In this document: piece by piece, positions 18,117-28,258 of the stretch | How positions within the stretch are numbered: position 1 is the first letter of the stretch | Layout: each line of letters begins with the position of its first letter | Origin: UBA868 sp016776875 | GTDB lineage: Bacteria > Pseudomonadota > Gammaproteobacteria > Arenicellales > UBA868 | Reading direction: 5' to 3' | NCBI GenBank assembly: GCA_051201585.1 | Contig: CP179198.1 | Span: 744,001 to 808,000 of the forward strand | DNA length: 64,000 nucleotides | Position numbers and translations under genes: made by a program | The notes under the pieces: model-generated | The model's input: the letters and a program-made list of their open reading frames with translations, nothing else | What the model was told of the DNA's origin: nothing | The model's database searches: none

Positions 18117-18971
18117 ATGCGAATTTTAATTTTTGGGCGAGTGGGGCAGTTGGGGTCGGCACTTTCTGAACTGCTTTTGGATACGCACGATGTGGTTTTT
18201 TTGGATCAGCCTGAGATTGATTTGGCAAAAATCGATACGGTTGATCATCACATTATTAAAAACCAACCTGATCTCGTGATTAATGCCGCCGCCTATACCG
18301 CGGTGGATAAGGCTGAATCAGAGCCAGACCTTGCCCAACTAATTAATGCATCAGCCCCTTCGCAAATGGCAATGAGTTGCGATGAACTTCACATTCCATT
18401 TATTCATTTTTCAACAGATTATGTGTTTGATGGAAGGTCCAATCACCCCTACACGGAGAACGCCGACGTCAATCCAGAAGGGGTCTACGGCAAAACAAAG
18501 CTCGCGGGCGAGCAAGCCGTGGCGGCTGCATGCAGGCGCCACGTGATATTGCGAACATCATGGCTTTATTCCCATGTGGCGAATAACTTTCTGAAAACGA
18601 TGCTTCGATTGGCGGAAGATAAGCGACCCCTTCGGGTGGTAAACGATCAATTTGGATCACCCACTTTCGCATGGGATTTGGGTAGCGCGACAGTTGCAGT
18701 GGTGAACGCGATTGAATCGGGGCGAGAGGATATCTATGGTCTTTATCATGCAGCCAATTCAGGAATGACCTCTTGGTATGGGTTTGCGGAGCGAATATTC
18801 CGGATTCATGGCGACATCGTCGATCTCTCCGGGATCCCCACCAGCGAGTATCCTACACCGGCACCGCGACCGGCGTACTCGGTGTTGTCTTGTGATCGTC
18901 TGCGAGACGTTTTTGATTTCTCAATGCCGAGTTGGGAAGACGCATTATCACGGTGTCTTGCTCGTTTGTGA
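18117..18971 (+). CDS. rmlD: dTDP-4-dehydrorhamnose reductase
   Basis: A 284-residue extended SDR. The N-terminus MRILIFGRVGQLGSAL has the RmlD Rossmann motif (Arg-Val where the family usually has Lys-Thr/Asn), followed by VINAAAYTAVDKAE, the STDYVFDG block and the catalytic VYGKTKLAGE. It reduces the 4-keto group in the last step of dTDP-L-rhamnose synthesis using NADPH. It sits 2 bp after rmlC, and its stop overlaps the GTG start of tsaB. Confidence 0.95.
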   Translation: MRILIFGRVGQLGSALSELLLDTHDVVFLDQPEIDLAKIDTVDHHIIKNQPDLVINAAAYTAVDKAESEPDLAQLINASAPSQMAMSCDELHIPFIHFSTDYVFDGRSNHPYTENADVNPEGVYGKTKLAGEQAVAAACRRHVILRTSWLYSHVANNFLKTMLRLAEDKRPLRVVNDQFGSPTFAWDLGSATVAVVNAIESGREDIYGLYHAANSGMTSWYGFAERIFRIHGDIVDLSGIPTSEYPTPAPRPAYSVLSCDRLRDVFDFSMPSWEDALSRCLARL

Positions 18972-19669
18972 GTTCAACAAATCATAAGTCGTCAGGCGAC
19001 TGTTTGCTTGCCATCGATACAGCAACAGAGTTGTGTTCGGTCGCATTAATGAACGCAGATCGCCCGATCATTGAGCGCCATGTGCTTGACCCCCAGGGCC
19101 ATTCTCGGCTTTTACTTGGAATGATTGAAGCGGTGCTCGAAGAAGGCGGTCTTGCAAGATCGGAAATTACCGCAGTGAGTTACGATTCTGGTCCGGGCTC
19201 TTTTACAGGGATCCGAATTGGTGCTGGGGTCGCTCAGGGCCTGGCACTTGGACTCAACGTCCCGTTACTTGGCATCTCCTCGCTGATGATTTTGTCCCAA
19301 CACGTGAGTAAGGAGTTGGGCTCCGAAAAGCCGGTGCTCGCGGCAATCGATGCTCGCATGAACCAAGTTTATTGGGGGCTGTTATGGCAAGATAGTGCGT
19401 CTGACAGCGGATGGCGATGGTTGGAAACGCCTAAAGTGAGCGATCCGGGAGAACTGGCGAATTTTGTTGAAGGCTGTGTGGGGATTGGCAGCGGTTGGGA
19501 TAGTTATGCAACCACGTTTCAACAAGCGAAGACTGCATCGTGGGTATCGTCTAGATTTCCTGACGCCTCGAGTCAGATGCATATTGCCAAGCGCCTGATC
19601 GCATCAGGGATCAAAGAGACATGGCAGGAAGCGTTACCGACATACGTGCGGGATAAAGTGACTCACTAA
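18968..19669 (+). CDS. tsaB: tRNA t6A-modification protein TsaB
   Basis: A 233-residue ASKHA-fold protein from GTG 18968, overlapping the rmlD stop (GTGA). It carries LLAIDTATELCSVAL, GHSRLLLGMIEAVL, VSYDSGPGSFTGIRIGAG and AIDARMNQVYWGL, diagnostic of TsaB/YeaZ. With TsaC, TsaD and TsaE it makes N6-threonylcarbamoyladenosine at position 37 of ANN-decoding tRNAs. It ends convergently with the lipoprotein gene, 15 bp apart. Confidence 0.95.
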   Translation: MSSTNHKSSGDCLLAIDTATELCSVALMNADRPIIERHVLDPQGHSRLLLGMIEAVLEEGGLARSEITAVSYDSGPGSFTGIRIGAGVAQGLALGLNVPLLGISSLMILSQHVSKELGSEKPVLAAIDARMNQVYWGLLWQDSASDSGWRWLETPKVSDPGELANFVEGCVGIGSGWDSYATTFQQAKTASWVSSRFPDASSQMHIAKRLIASGIKETWQEALPTYVRDKVTH

Positions 19670-19684
19670 ACCGGGGTAAAGTTT

Positions 19685-20452
19685 TTAGAGGCGTGTTAGA
19701 CGGATGTTGCCCGCGGTTTGCGCAGAACACTCTGAGGAACTGCCTTTCCAGACGCCGCTGTAGGTTCCGTTCAGGGTCGAGGATGACCCTACCAGATTCA
19801 TTGTTACGCTGTCTGTGATTGTGCTGGCATCAAGAGTTGCGGTTCCGATAGCCCCGCTGCCTTCTCCTCCTGAAAATGTGACGGCGGGTCCAAAAATATA
19901 TCCAGACCCCGGATCAGTTATCACAACCGAGGCGACTTGATCAGAAGTTGCATCAGTCCCGAGTACGGCAATACCGGTGGCACTTCTCCCTTCGGAAGTG
20001 GGTGTGCCAAAAATGACGACTGGAGGTTCTACATACCCTGATCCGCCGGAGGATATCGTTACGGCGCTGATGCCGCCAGAGGTTTGACCTGAGGCAAGGC
20101 TTACATTGACGCTGCCCAGATTACTGTTCTCCTGATCCGCAGTGAGTGGATTGTCATCGGTTGTATTGGCAGGCGCTTGACTGGAAGTCCCGGTCAGATT
20201 GCCACCCGAGAAACACGTATGCCCGATGACGCTGATTGTGCCGGTTACCGTACCGCCAGAATCTGCAAAGGTTACCGTGGCCGCTCTTGCAACCCCTGTT
20301 GTTTCGGTGATGGTGCCAGACCATTGTCCGGATACGTTGAAGGTTTGACCAAAAACACCACCACCGCTGCTACTGCTTGAGCAGCCTGTTAGGACGAGAA
20401 TTAGGAAAAGACTGCTAAACAGCGGAATAGTTGTAATGCGGTGGGAGATCAT
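19685..20452 (-). CDS. Lipoprotein with GSGY repeat insert, function unknown
   Basis: A 255-residue protein with a type II signal peptide and lipobox VLTGC at about residue 24, followed by a Ser/Gly tether. Residues ~35-95 (VSGQWSGTITE, VTGTISVIG, NLTGT) and ~215-250 (LNGTYSGVWKG) look like beta strands of a small barrel. Between them are two copies of a motif, ISAVTISSGGSGYVEPPVVIFG and VASVVITDPGSGYIFGPAVTFSGG, separated by about 20 residues. GSGY-type repeats occur in many secreted bacterial and phage structural proteins. The gene is single, convergent with tsaB and codirectional with gatB. No function can be assigned. Confidence 0.7.
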   Translation of the reverse strand: MISHRITTIPLFSSLFLILVLTGCSSSSSGGGVFGQTFNVSGQWSGTITETTGVARAATVTFADSGGTVTGTISVIGHTCFSGGNLTGTSSQAPANTTDDNPLTADQENSNLGSVNVSLASGQTSGGISAVTISSGGSGYVEPPVVIFGTPTSEGRSATGIAVLGTDATSDQVASVVITDPGSGYIFGPAVTFSGGEGSGAIGTATLDASTITDSVTMNLVGSSSTLNGTYSGVWKGSSSECSAQTAGNIRLTRL

Positions 20453-20545
20453 TGCGGTGACATTTTACTACTCTACTACCCGTTTGAGGTATCCCGTGTT
20501 GATGCCCGATGAGAATGGCAACATGCTGTTGTTTTTGTTAGTAAA

Positions 20546-21980
20546 TCAGGATGACAGCTTTGTTTTAATTAAATTGTTGACCGCTTGGGGGTTTGCCTTC
20601 CCGGAGGTCGCTTTCATCACTTGTCCTACAAGAAATCCGATCACTTTCTCCTCGCCAGCGCGAACCTGATCCACTTGGGATGGAAATGCGGCAATCACGT
20701 CATCAACGGCTTTTGAGATCGCGTCAGCATCTGTAATTTGAGTCAGGCCTTGATCCTGGATGATATCGTCAACCTGTCCTTTCCCGCGCCAGAGATCACC
20801 GAACACCTGTTTTGCGATTTTCCCGGATATCGTATTGTCTTTGATCCGGTTTATTAATTGGCCAAGCATCTCAGGGGATACAGGACTTTCTGATATTGAG
20901 AGAGATTCGCGATTTAAAGCAGAAGCTGAGATCGCCCAGAATCCAGTTCGCAATAAGCCGACTTTCACCGTTTGCGGCTTTGACGGCCTCTTCAAAGAAA
21001 TTGGCGAGATCACTGTCGGCAGCAAGTAACGCTGCATCGTCATTACTCAGTTCATAACTGGAGGCTAATCGAGTAAGTTTGGCATCTGGCAGTTCGGGCA
21101 TTTCGCTGCGGATTGCGTCTAGTTCTTTTTTGGTAATCACTAGCGGTGGCAGATCAGGATCGGGAAAATATCGATAGTCGTGCGCCTCTTCTTTTCCACG
21201 CATTGATCTTGTTAAATCTTTATCAGGATCGTAAAGACGGGTTTCCTGAACAACAGAGCCACCGTCTTCGATTACGGCTATTTGCCGGTCAATTTCAAAA
21301 TAAATAGCGCGCTCAACAAAGCGAAAGGAATTGATGTTTTTCAGTTCGGCTCGTGTGCCCAGTTGGGCTTCTCCTTTGGGCCGAACAGACACATTAGCAT
21401 CGCAGCGGAATGATCCCTCTTGCATATTACCGTCACATATCTTCAAAGTCCTGACGAGCGTATGAAGCTTCTTCAGATACGCAACAGCTTCCTCAGGTGA
21501 CCTAAGATCAGGCTCTGAAACGACTTCAAGGAGTGGTGTGCCAGCCCGGTTCAGATCAATACCCGTCAGGCCGTGAAAGTCTTCGTGAAGCGACTTTCCG
21601 GCATCTTCCTCCAGGTGCGCTCGTGTGATCCGGATTGTGCGCGGTCCGTTAGGGGTTTGAATCTCAAGTTGACCCCCTTCGACAACCGGAATCTCAAATT
21701 GACTAATTTGATATCCCTTCGGGAGATCGGGGTAGAAATAATTTTTTCGGGCAAAGACGGATAGTTCATTAATGACTCCGCCAATTGCAAGACCAAATCG
21801 TGCGGCCATCAGGACGGCTTCACGATTCATGACGGGTAAGACGCCCGGGAGGCCAATATCGACTCCACACGCCTGTGTATTTGCGCCAGCGCCAAAGGTG
21901 GTGGATGCGCCTGAAAATATTTTGCTTTTGGTCTTGAGCTGCACATGGACTTCAAGACCGATTACGCATTCCCATTCCAT
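20546..21980 (-). CDS. gatB: Asp-tRNA(Asn)/Glu-tRNA(Gln) amidotransferase subunit B (frame break near 20925)
   Basis: About 478 residues. The first frame (from 21980) has ECVIGLEVHVQLKTKSKIF, the Zn/Mg site region ACGVDIGLPGVLPVMN, and EGSFRCDANVSVRPKG. It breaks after NWILGDL; removing the G of AGCT 20924-20927 gives GDLTSALNRESL, then SPEMLGQLINRIKDNTISGKIAK and the YqeY-like tail. GatB phosphorylates and transamidates misacylated tRNA with GatA and GatC. Its start overlaps the gatA stop by one base. As gatB is essential in GatCAB bacteria, the break is most likely an artefact. Confidence 0.93.
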
Positions 21981-23437
21981 TAGGCGAAATCCTCAGGGCA
22001 CCGTTCATGCCAATCGGTTTCGAGCTGAAACTGATGCGCGGTACCAATCAGAGACGTTTCATCCATGAATCGACCGATCAACTGCATCCCAATTGGTAGG
22101 CCTGACCCATCAAGACCGACTGGCATGGAAAGCGAGGGCAACCCTGCGAGATTGACCGTATTGGTGAAAATGTCGTTTAGATACATTGACACCGGATCCT
22201 GGGTCTTTTCGCCAATTTTAAAAGCAGTCGATGGCGTTGTGGGCCCCACGATCACATCACACTTTTCAAAAGCCTTTTTAAAGTCGTCTGATATTACGCG
22301 GCGGATTTTCTGTGCTTTCAGATAATAGGCATCGTAATAGCCGGCCGACAACACATAGGTTCCGATAAGGATTCGACGCTTAACTTCTTCCCCAAACCCT
22401 TCGGCGCGAGAGCATTCATAGAGGTCCAGAAGGCTGTCCGCCTGTTCGGACCGATGTCCGAATCGGACGCCATCGAATCGGGAAAGGTTAGAGGAGGCTT
22501 CTGCGGGTGCAATGACGTAATAGCAGGGAATGCCGGCAGCACTATTGGGCAGTGACACATCGACCAGCTGGGCGCCGCGTTTTTCGAGGATCTGAAGCGC
22601 TTCCCTGACGCTCCCCAGAACAGCGGTATCGACTGAGCTATCAAAAAACTCTGTTGGAAGACCGAGTCGAAGTCCACGAAGATCAAGGTCAAGCAATTCG
22701 TTAACGCTGGGAATAGGCCGTTCGATTGAAGTTGAGTCTTTAGGATCAAACCCCCCCATTGCGTTGAACATAATGGCGGAATCCTCAGCCGAGCGCGTGA
22801 GCGGACCCCCCTGATCAAGAGAAGAGGCGAACGCAATCATGCCGTAGCGCGATACTCGCCCATAGCTCGGCTTGAGCCCCGTCAGACCGCAAAACGCAGC
22901 CGGTTGACGAATGGAGCCGCCGGTATCCGTTCCGGTCGCGGCGGGGATAAGACGAGCTGCAACGGATGCGGCTGAACCACCTGAACTTCCGCCAGGTACC
23001 CGACTGGTCTGCCAGGGGTTTTTTACATTTCCAAAAAATGAAGTTTCGTTAGACGATCCCATTGCAAACTCGTCCATATTGGTTTTTCCAATCGTCACGC
23101 ACCCCGCATTTGCGAGTCGCTGGACAACGGTCGCATCGTATGGCGCTGTGAAGCCGGAGAGCATTTTTGAGCCACAGGTCGTTCGTAGTCGTTTCGTGCA
23201 AAAAATGTCCTTGTGCGCGATTGGAATGCCGGTGAGGTTGCCAGACTCGTTTTTGGTGAGACTCTTGTCGGCGTCTTTAGCGCTTGCCAAGGCGCCTTCT
23301 TCATCGACACTGATAAAAGCATTGAGATCCGAAAACTTGGCAATTCGGTCGATGAAATGCTTGGTCAGTTCAACGCTACTGACTTCTCGTTTTTGCAGTC
23401 TTTCGCGAAGCGCTTTTAGGCTGAGCAGGTGAAGCAT
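21980..23437 (-). CDS. gatA: Asp-tRNA(Asn)/Glu-tRNA(Gln) amidotransferase subunit A
   Basis: A 485-residue amidase-signature enzyme. The catalytic Lys is in GIPIAHKDIF, the cis-Ser in VPGGSSGGSAASVAA and the nucleophile region in GTDTGGSIRQPAAFCG; SYGRVSRYG follows. It releases ammonia from glutamine for tRNA transamidation by GatB. It forms an operon with gatC upstream (48-bp gap) and gatB downstream (1-bp overlap). Normal length and intact. Confidence 0.98.
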   Translation of the reverse strand: MLHLLSLKALRERLQKREVSSVELTKHFIDRIAKFSDLNAFISVDEEGALASAKDADKSLTKNESGNLTGIPIAHKDIFCTKRLRTTCGSKMLSGFTAPYDATVVQRLANAGCVTIGKTNMDEFAMGSSNETSFFGNVKNPWQTSRVPGGSSGGSAASVAARLIPAATGTDTGGSIRQPAAFCGLTGLKPSYGRVSRYGMIAFASSLDQGGPLTRSAEDSAIMFNAMGGFDPKDSTSIERPIPSVNELLDLDLRGLRLGLPTEFFDSSVDTAVLGSVREALQILEKRGAQLVDVSLPNSAAGIPCYYVIAPAEASSNLSRFDGVRFGHRSEQADSLLDLYECSRAEGFGEEVKRRILIGTYVLSAGYYDAYYLKAQKIRRVISDDFKKAFEKCDVIVGPTTPSTAFKIGEKTQDPVSMYLNDIFTNTVNLAGLPSLSMPVGLDGSGLPIGMQLIGRFMDETSLIGTAHQFQLETDWHERCPEDFA

Positions 23438-23485
23438 TTTTTATGATTAAAAGAGAGGAAGAGAAAAAGCAGGTTGAAGCCGATC

Positions 23486-23773
23486 TTATTCAATGACCCG
23501 GGGGACAAGATAAAGACCGTTTTCGACCGCGGGCGCGCATTCTTGAAAAAGATCCCGCTCGTCATCTTCGGTAACTTGATCTTCCCGCAGTCGCAGGGAG
23601 ATGTCCTGAGGGTGAGCCATAGGCTCAATATCATCTGTGACCGATTCATGCAGCTGGGCGACAAGGTCAAGAATACCGTCGAGACCCGCTTGATATTGCG
23701 GAATCTCGGCCTCTGTGACGCGAAGTCGGGCGAGGCGGGCAACACGGGTTACATCGTTTTCTGAAATTGGCAC
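23486..23773 (-). CDS. gatC: Asp-tRNA(Asn)/Glu-tRNA(Gln) amidotransferase subunit C
   Basis: A 95-residue GatC, which wraps around and stabilises GatAB. It starts MPISENDVTRVARLARLRVTEAEI and contains LHESVTDDIEPMAHP, LRLREDQVTEDD and the C-terminal VENGLYLVPRVIE, all family hallmarks. It is first in the gatCAB operon and is divergent from mreB across a 122-bp gap that must hold both promoters. Confidence 0.95.
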   Translation of the reverse strand: MPISENDVTRVARLARLRVTEAEIPQYQAGLDGILDLVAQLHESVTDDIEPMAHPQDISLRLREDQVTEDDERDLFQECAPAVENGLYLVPRVIE

Positions 23774-23895
23774 GTTTTTGCAAATTGACGAATTTTTAAA
23801 GAATGTGGATTATATCTTAGCCAGCCGGCGCCTAATCAGATTCCCTGTGATAAATTACGCGCTCAATATTCGTCATTTATTTTTTTGGGCGACAC

Positions 23896-24936
23896 ATGAT
23901 TTTGAAGCGATTATTTGGTCTTTTTTCTAACGACTTGGCAGTCGATCTTGGTACTGCGAATACGCTGGTGTACGTGCCGGATCGCGGTGTGATTCTCAAC
24001 GAGCCTTCAGTGGTCGCGATTCGAACAGGGTCGCTGGCGCCTGAAAAGACAGTCCTCGCGGTAGGGCAGGAAGCAAAAATGATGCTGGGTAGAACGCCCG
24101 GTAATATTCAGGCGATTCGACCCTTAAAGGAAGGTGTAATCGCTGACTTCACGGTTGCGGAGGTCATGCTCAAGTATTTCATCCGTAAAGTTCAACAGAA
24201 CAAGTTTTTTTCCTCCCCCAGAATTGTGATCTGCGTGCCCGGGGGGTCGAATCAGGTGGAGCGCCGGGCGATTCGAGAATCTGCAATCACAGCGGGTGCA
24301 AGAGAAGTATTTCTGATTGAAGAGCCGATGGCGATGGCCATCGGGGCATCGTTGCCTGTTGCTGAGCCCACCGGATCCTTGGTCGTTGATATTGGGGGTG
24401 GCACGACGGAAGTCGCTGTGCTCTCGTTGGGCGGTATCGTATATGCCACATCGATTCGAGTCGCTGGCGATACGTTCGATGAGGCGATTATTAATTACGT
24501 TCGGAAGCGGCACGGTCTTTTGATTGGTGAAGCGACTGCCGAACGAGTGAAGAAAGCCATTGGAACCGCTTGGGAAGAAGCGGATCACCGTGAGATGGAA
24601 ATTAAGGGTAGGGATATTGCGGAAGGTATGTCGCACAGCTTAACCATTGGCAGCGATGAAGTTTATGAAGCGATTAGCGATTCATTGAGACAAATCGTGC
24701 TTGTTATTCGGGAGACGCTTGAAAATACGCCGCCTGAACTTGCGGCTGATATTGGCGATCGTGGTATGGTGATTGCAGGCGGCGGTGCGTTAATTCGGGA
24801 CATGGACCGTCGTTTGATGCAAGAAACGGGCCTTCCCGTAGTCGTTGCAGATGACCCGTTGACTTGCGTTGCACGCGGCTGTGGAAGAGCGTTGGAGGAG
24901 ATGAGCGCTTTGGGTGATGTATTTACTCACGAGTAG
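23896..24936 (+). CDS. mreB: Rod-shape determining actin MreB
   Basis: A 346-residue bacterial actin. ATP-binding elements are VDLGTANTLVYV near residue 16, VVDIGGGTTEVAVLS near 163 and VIAGGGALIRDMD near 290; the membrane-binding N-terminal helix MILKRLFGLF is present. MreB filaments guide the elongasome. It starts a morphogenetic gene series mreB-mreC-mreD-mrdA-rodA-mltB-rlpA-dacA-ybeD-lipB that continues to 33.3 kb without strand change. Confidence 0.98.
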   Translation: MILKRLFGLFSNDLAVDLGTANTLVYVPDRGVILNEPSVVAIRTGSLAPEKTVLAVGQEAKMMLGRTPGNIQAIRPLKEGVIADFTVAEVMLKYFIRKVQQNKFFSSPRIVICVPGGSNQVERRAIRESAITAGAREVFLIEEPMAMAIGASLPVAEPTGSLVVDIGGGTTEVAVLSLGGIVYATSIRVAGDTFDEAIINYVRKRHGLLIGEATAERVKKAIGTAWEEADHREMEIKGRDIAEGMSHSLTIGSDEVYEAISDSLRQIVLVIRETLENTPPELAADIGDRGMVIAGGGALIRDMDRRLMQETGLPVVVADDPLTCVARGCGRALEEMSALGDVFTHE

Positions 24937-25018
24937 ACATTTTTTAACCTCCAACCCATACGTTTGACGCCTTGGATAGCATTGGACTTAATGCGGTTCA
25001 ATATTTGGGAATAATTTG

Positions 25019-25886
25019 ATGGTGCCGCACGCGAAAAGCGGTTTCTGGCGCGGCCTTGCGCCTTATCTTCTGTCGTCGATTCTTTTAATTAGCGCGTACA
25101 TGCATGTTGGCGCAGTCAAGGTCGCCGCATCAAGTCTCGCCGTGATTGGAATTCCTATTCATTTTGTCGCTTCGCTTCCGAGTATGACCTTAGCGGCAAT
25201 GCAAGGTCGGCTTACAACAACAGAGCAATTGCGTCGGCAGTTTGAATCTTTACGAGCGCAAAATCTGATTCTCCGGGCAAGACTCCAGCGATTTGAGTTT
25301 CTTGAGAATGAAAATAATCGTCTTCGGGAAGCTTCTACAGGCCGCACCCCAAGCGGTTGAAAAAGTGACCCTCGCTCAGTTGGTCGCCGTAGATCCTGAA
25401 CTAGGCTCCCTAACTGTACTGGTTAACAAGGGAAGCGCCGATGATGTTTATATCGGACAACCGGTAATCGATGCCGGGGGCATTGTGGGGCAGGTGACTA
25501 AATCCAGTCTTTTTACCAGCAAGATCAGTCTCATCACTGAAGAGAGCCAGGCGGTACCGGTTCAAGTTGTTCGAAGCGGCGTCCGAGCGATTTTATATGG
25601 CGGTGGAAAAAATCGAACCCTTCGCGTGATGTATCTAGATCGAAATGTCGATATTCAACCGGATGATGTTCTGGTCAGCTCAGGTTTGGGTGAAATCTAT
25701 CCCCCGGGTTATCCCGTGGCGGTGGTTACGGCAGTCGAGCGCAATGTTGCAGAATCATTTATGAACATTGAAGCGAGGCCGATGTCCCATCTGAGCAGGG
25801 ATCGCGAGGTGTTACTGCTTTGGCCTACGCAGTTGAAGTCTTCAGATCATGGCTCCGATCCAATGGTCGAGGAGAAATCAGAGTGA
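25019..25886 (+). CDS. mreC: Rod-shape determining protein MreC (frame break near 25331)
   Basis: About 289 residues. ATG 25019 starts MVPHAKSGFWRGLAPYLL with one N-terminal membrane helix, then a coiled coil (EQLRRQFESLRAQNLIL) to ENNRLRE. Removing the G of AGCT 25330-25333 gives NRLRELLQAAPQ, the exact family motif, followed by the beta-domain VGQVTKSSLFTSKISLITE and GVRAILYGGG. MreC links MreB to PBP2 and RodA in the periplasm. Its TGA overlaps the GTG of mreD by 4 bp. No in-frame replacement exists, so the gene is probably intact in the organism. Confidence 0.93.
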
Positions 25887-26383
25887 TTCAGGTCGATAGC
25901 GCACCCAGAAGGCCTTGGATTCCTTTTCTGACCCTGCTTGCAGCGTTAATACTGCTGGTCTTGCCGATGCAGGCGTTACCGGGTGGTTTTGTTCCTGACT
26001 GGGTATCTCTTGTATTGATTTACTGGGCATTAGCCTTCCCGGTTCGAATGGGTGTGCCCATTGCTTGGGTGACCGGCCTGATTGTGGATATCATTACGCT
26101 GGGTATCCCGGGGGCCCACGCATTTACTAAGTCGGTCATTGTCTATATCACCGGATCGCTCGCGCTGCGGATTCGCGCTTTCCCTGTTTGGCAACAAAGC
26201 GTGGTGGTTTTCTTGCTCCTGATCCTTGAGTTGGCAAGCCTCGTGATCATTAGCGGTCTAACAGGAGAAACGATTACCGGTATGCATCGATGGACAGCGG
26301 TTGTGGTAGGTGCCCTGGTGTGGCCCTTGGTTTATCACGTGCTTCGACGTAGCCGACACTCCTCCAATCTGAGAGGATCGTAA
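25883..26383 (+). CDS. mreD: Rod-shape determining protein MreD
   Basis: A 166-residue polytopic inner-membrane protein starting at GTG 25883, with GGAGAAA about 6 bp upstream and a 4-bp overlap with mreC. It has about five hydrophobic segments, and contains PMQALPGGFVPDWVSLVLIYW and VTGLIVDIITLGIPGAHAF, typical of gammaproteobacterial MreD. A longer frame from 25820 would overlap mreC and lacks support. It joins MreC in the elongasome. Confidence 0.93.
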   Translation: MIQVDSAPRRPWIPFLTLLAALILLVLPMQALPGGFVPDWVSLVLIYWALAFPVRMGVPIAWVTGLIVDIITLGIPGAHAFTKSVIVYITGSLALRIRAFPVWQQSVVVFLLLILELASLVIISGLTGETITGMHRWTAVVVGALVWPLVYHVLRRSRHSSNLRGS

Positions 26384-26388
26384 AGCTG

Positions 26389-28242
26389 ATGGTTTCTCAT
26401 AGTCGTATGGGACAGGCTGCTGGGGAAGATGCAATTGTACGGCAGCGGCTTAAGGCGGCTGGCATCATTGCGTTGATTCTCGCGGCAATTTTGCTGGCGC
26501 GGCTTTATAGTCTCCAAGTCAGTCAATACGCCCGTTATCAAACCTTATCGCTGGACAATCATATTCGTTTGCAGGCATTGTCGCCGGTAAGAGGGTTAAT
26601 TTTGGATCGCAACGGCGTTGTTCTTGCCCAAAACACAGCGGTGTATGCCCTTAAGGTGACACCGGAACGCGTGCCCGATATGGATTTAATGCTCGCTGAA
26701 GTGGGCCAGATTGTCGATCTCTCCGATCGGGACATTATTGCGTTTAAACAGGCGTCATCACGCCGACCCGGATTTAAGAAACAAGTATTAAAGACCCAGC
26801 TTGATGATGCGGAGGCCGCAAAGTTTGCCGTCAATGAGTATCGTTTTCCAGGTGTGACCTTGGAAGCGGTTTTGCATCGAGATTATCCATTTGCAGAATT
26901 GACAGCTCATTTTCTGGGCTATGTTGGGCGGATTAGCGAGAAAGATCAAAATCGCCTGGAAGAGGAGAAATACAAGGGGATCTCACATACCGGTAAATCA
27001 GGGATCGAAAAACAGTATGAGTATGCATTGGTCGGCAACACGGGATTTGAAGAGGTTGAGATCGATGCGCACGGCAGAACGCTGCGGACGATTAGTCGGG
27101 AAGGCGCAAAACCGGGAGATAATTTACGTCTCACGATCGATATTGAACTGCAACGTGAAGCGCGTCGAGCGCTAGGGGCGAGTCGAGGGGCCGTGGTGGC
27201 AATGGACCCGAGCAGTGGAGAGGTGCTTGCAATGGTGAGTAATCCCTCTTTTGATCCTAATTTGTTTGTCGACGGGATAGACCATGCGACTTATTCTGCA
27301 TTGCGGAGTCTTAAAGATAAACCGTTTTTAAACAGGGCGCTTTATGGTCGATATGCCCCAGGATCAACCATCAAGCCTATTTTTGCCGAGGTTGTTATCG
27401 AAGAAGGTATTGACCCGGAAGAATCTGTTTTTTGCCCGGGATGGTACATGCTGCCGGGCAGTACCCGACAGTATCGATGTTGGAAGAAAACAGGCCATGG
27501 CCGAGTCGACCTTCATGCGGCGATTGAGCAATCTTGCGATGTTTATTTTTATGAGATGGGAAAACGCCTTGGGATTGGCCAGATGTCTGACGTGCTGAAA
27601 AAATTCGGGCTGGGCAGTCAAAGTGGTGTGGATTTGCCGGGCGAACCAGATGGCTTGGTGCCCTCTGCCGAATGGAAACTTGCGACGCGTAATGAGCCGT
27701 GGTATCCCGGTGAAGATCTCATCACGGCAATTGGCCAAGGCTTTTTAATGACGACACCGCTCCAGTTAGCGCGGGTGGCGACGATTCTGGCCAATCGTGG
27801 CCGCGTCGTGCAACCCCGCTTGCTGATGTCAACAAATGATCCTTTGTCGGGCGAGCCCAACGATTTGAATATCAATAAAAACACTCACAATCTTCAAATT
27901 AATACAGAAGCGATGGATCGGGTGATCCGGGCGATGACTGCAGTAATGAGTAGTCCTCGTGGCACGGCCCGAATGAGTGGGCGACGCAGCGCCTATTCTA
28001 TCGCTGGGAAAACGGGAACTGCTCAGGTTATCGCGATCGCGCAGGGAGAAGAATACGACGAAGATTCTCTTAAAGAGGAGTTTCGAGACCACGCGTTGTT
28101 TATTGCATTTGCACCGGTTGAAAATCCGAAGATTGCAATTGCGGTTGTGGTTGAAAATGGCGGTAGCGGTGCGGGCGTTGCAGCGCCAGTGGCTCGAAAA
28201 GTGCTGGATCACTTTTTCCTAAAAGCGTTAGAGCGCGCTTAA
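26389..28242 (+). CDS. mrdA: Penicillin-binding protein 2 (peptidoglycan transpeptidase)
   Basis: A 617-residue class B PBP with one N-terminal membrane anchor. The pedestal domain contains SPVRGLILDRNGVVLAQN; the transpeptidase has the SxxK nucleophile in APGSTIKP near residue 326, SCD near 383 and KTG in AGKTGTAQV near 542. It cross-links side-wall peptidoglycan with RodA, encoded 16 bp downstream, which is the known partner. Length is normal for gammaproteobacterial PBP2. Confidence 0.98.
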   Translation: MVSHSRMGQAAGEDAIVRQRLKAAGIIALILAAILLARLYSLQVSQYARYQTLSLDNHIRLQALSPVRGLILDRNGVVLAQNTAVYALKVTPERVPDMDLMLAEVGQIVDLSDRDIIAFKQASSRRPGFKKQVLKTQLDDAEAAKFAVNEYRFPGVTLEAVLHRDYPFAELTAHFLGYVGRISEKDQNRLEEEKYKGISHTGKSGIEKQYEYALVGNTGFEEVEIDAHGRTLRTISREGAKPGDNLRLTIDIELQREARRALGASRGAVVAMDPSSGEVLAMVSNPSFDPNLFVDGIDHATYSALRSLKDKPFLNRALYGRYAPGSTIKPIFAEVVIEEGIDPEESVFCPGWYMLPGSTRQYRCWKKTGHGRVDLHAAIEQSCDVYFYEMGKRLGIGQMSDVLKKFGLGSQSGVDLPGEPDGLVPSAEWKLATRNEPWYPGEDLITAIGQGFLMTTPLQLARVATILANRGRVVQPRLLMSTNDPLSGEPNDLNINKNTHNLQINTEAMDRVIRAMTAVMSSPRGTARMSGRRSAYSIAGKTGTAQVIAIAQGEEYDEDSLKEEFRDHALFIAFAPVENPKIAIAVVVENGGSGAGVAAPVARKVLDHFFLKALERA

Positions 28243-28258
28243 GATTATTTACTAGGAC

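Noticed and set aside
24937..25018. Terminator between mreB and mreC
   Set aside because: No stem with a T run is present; the genes are likely cotranscribed.
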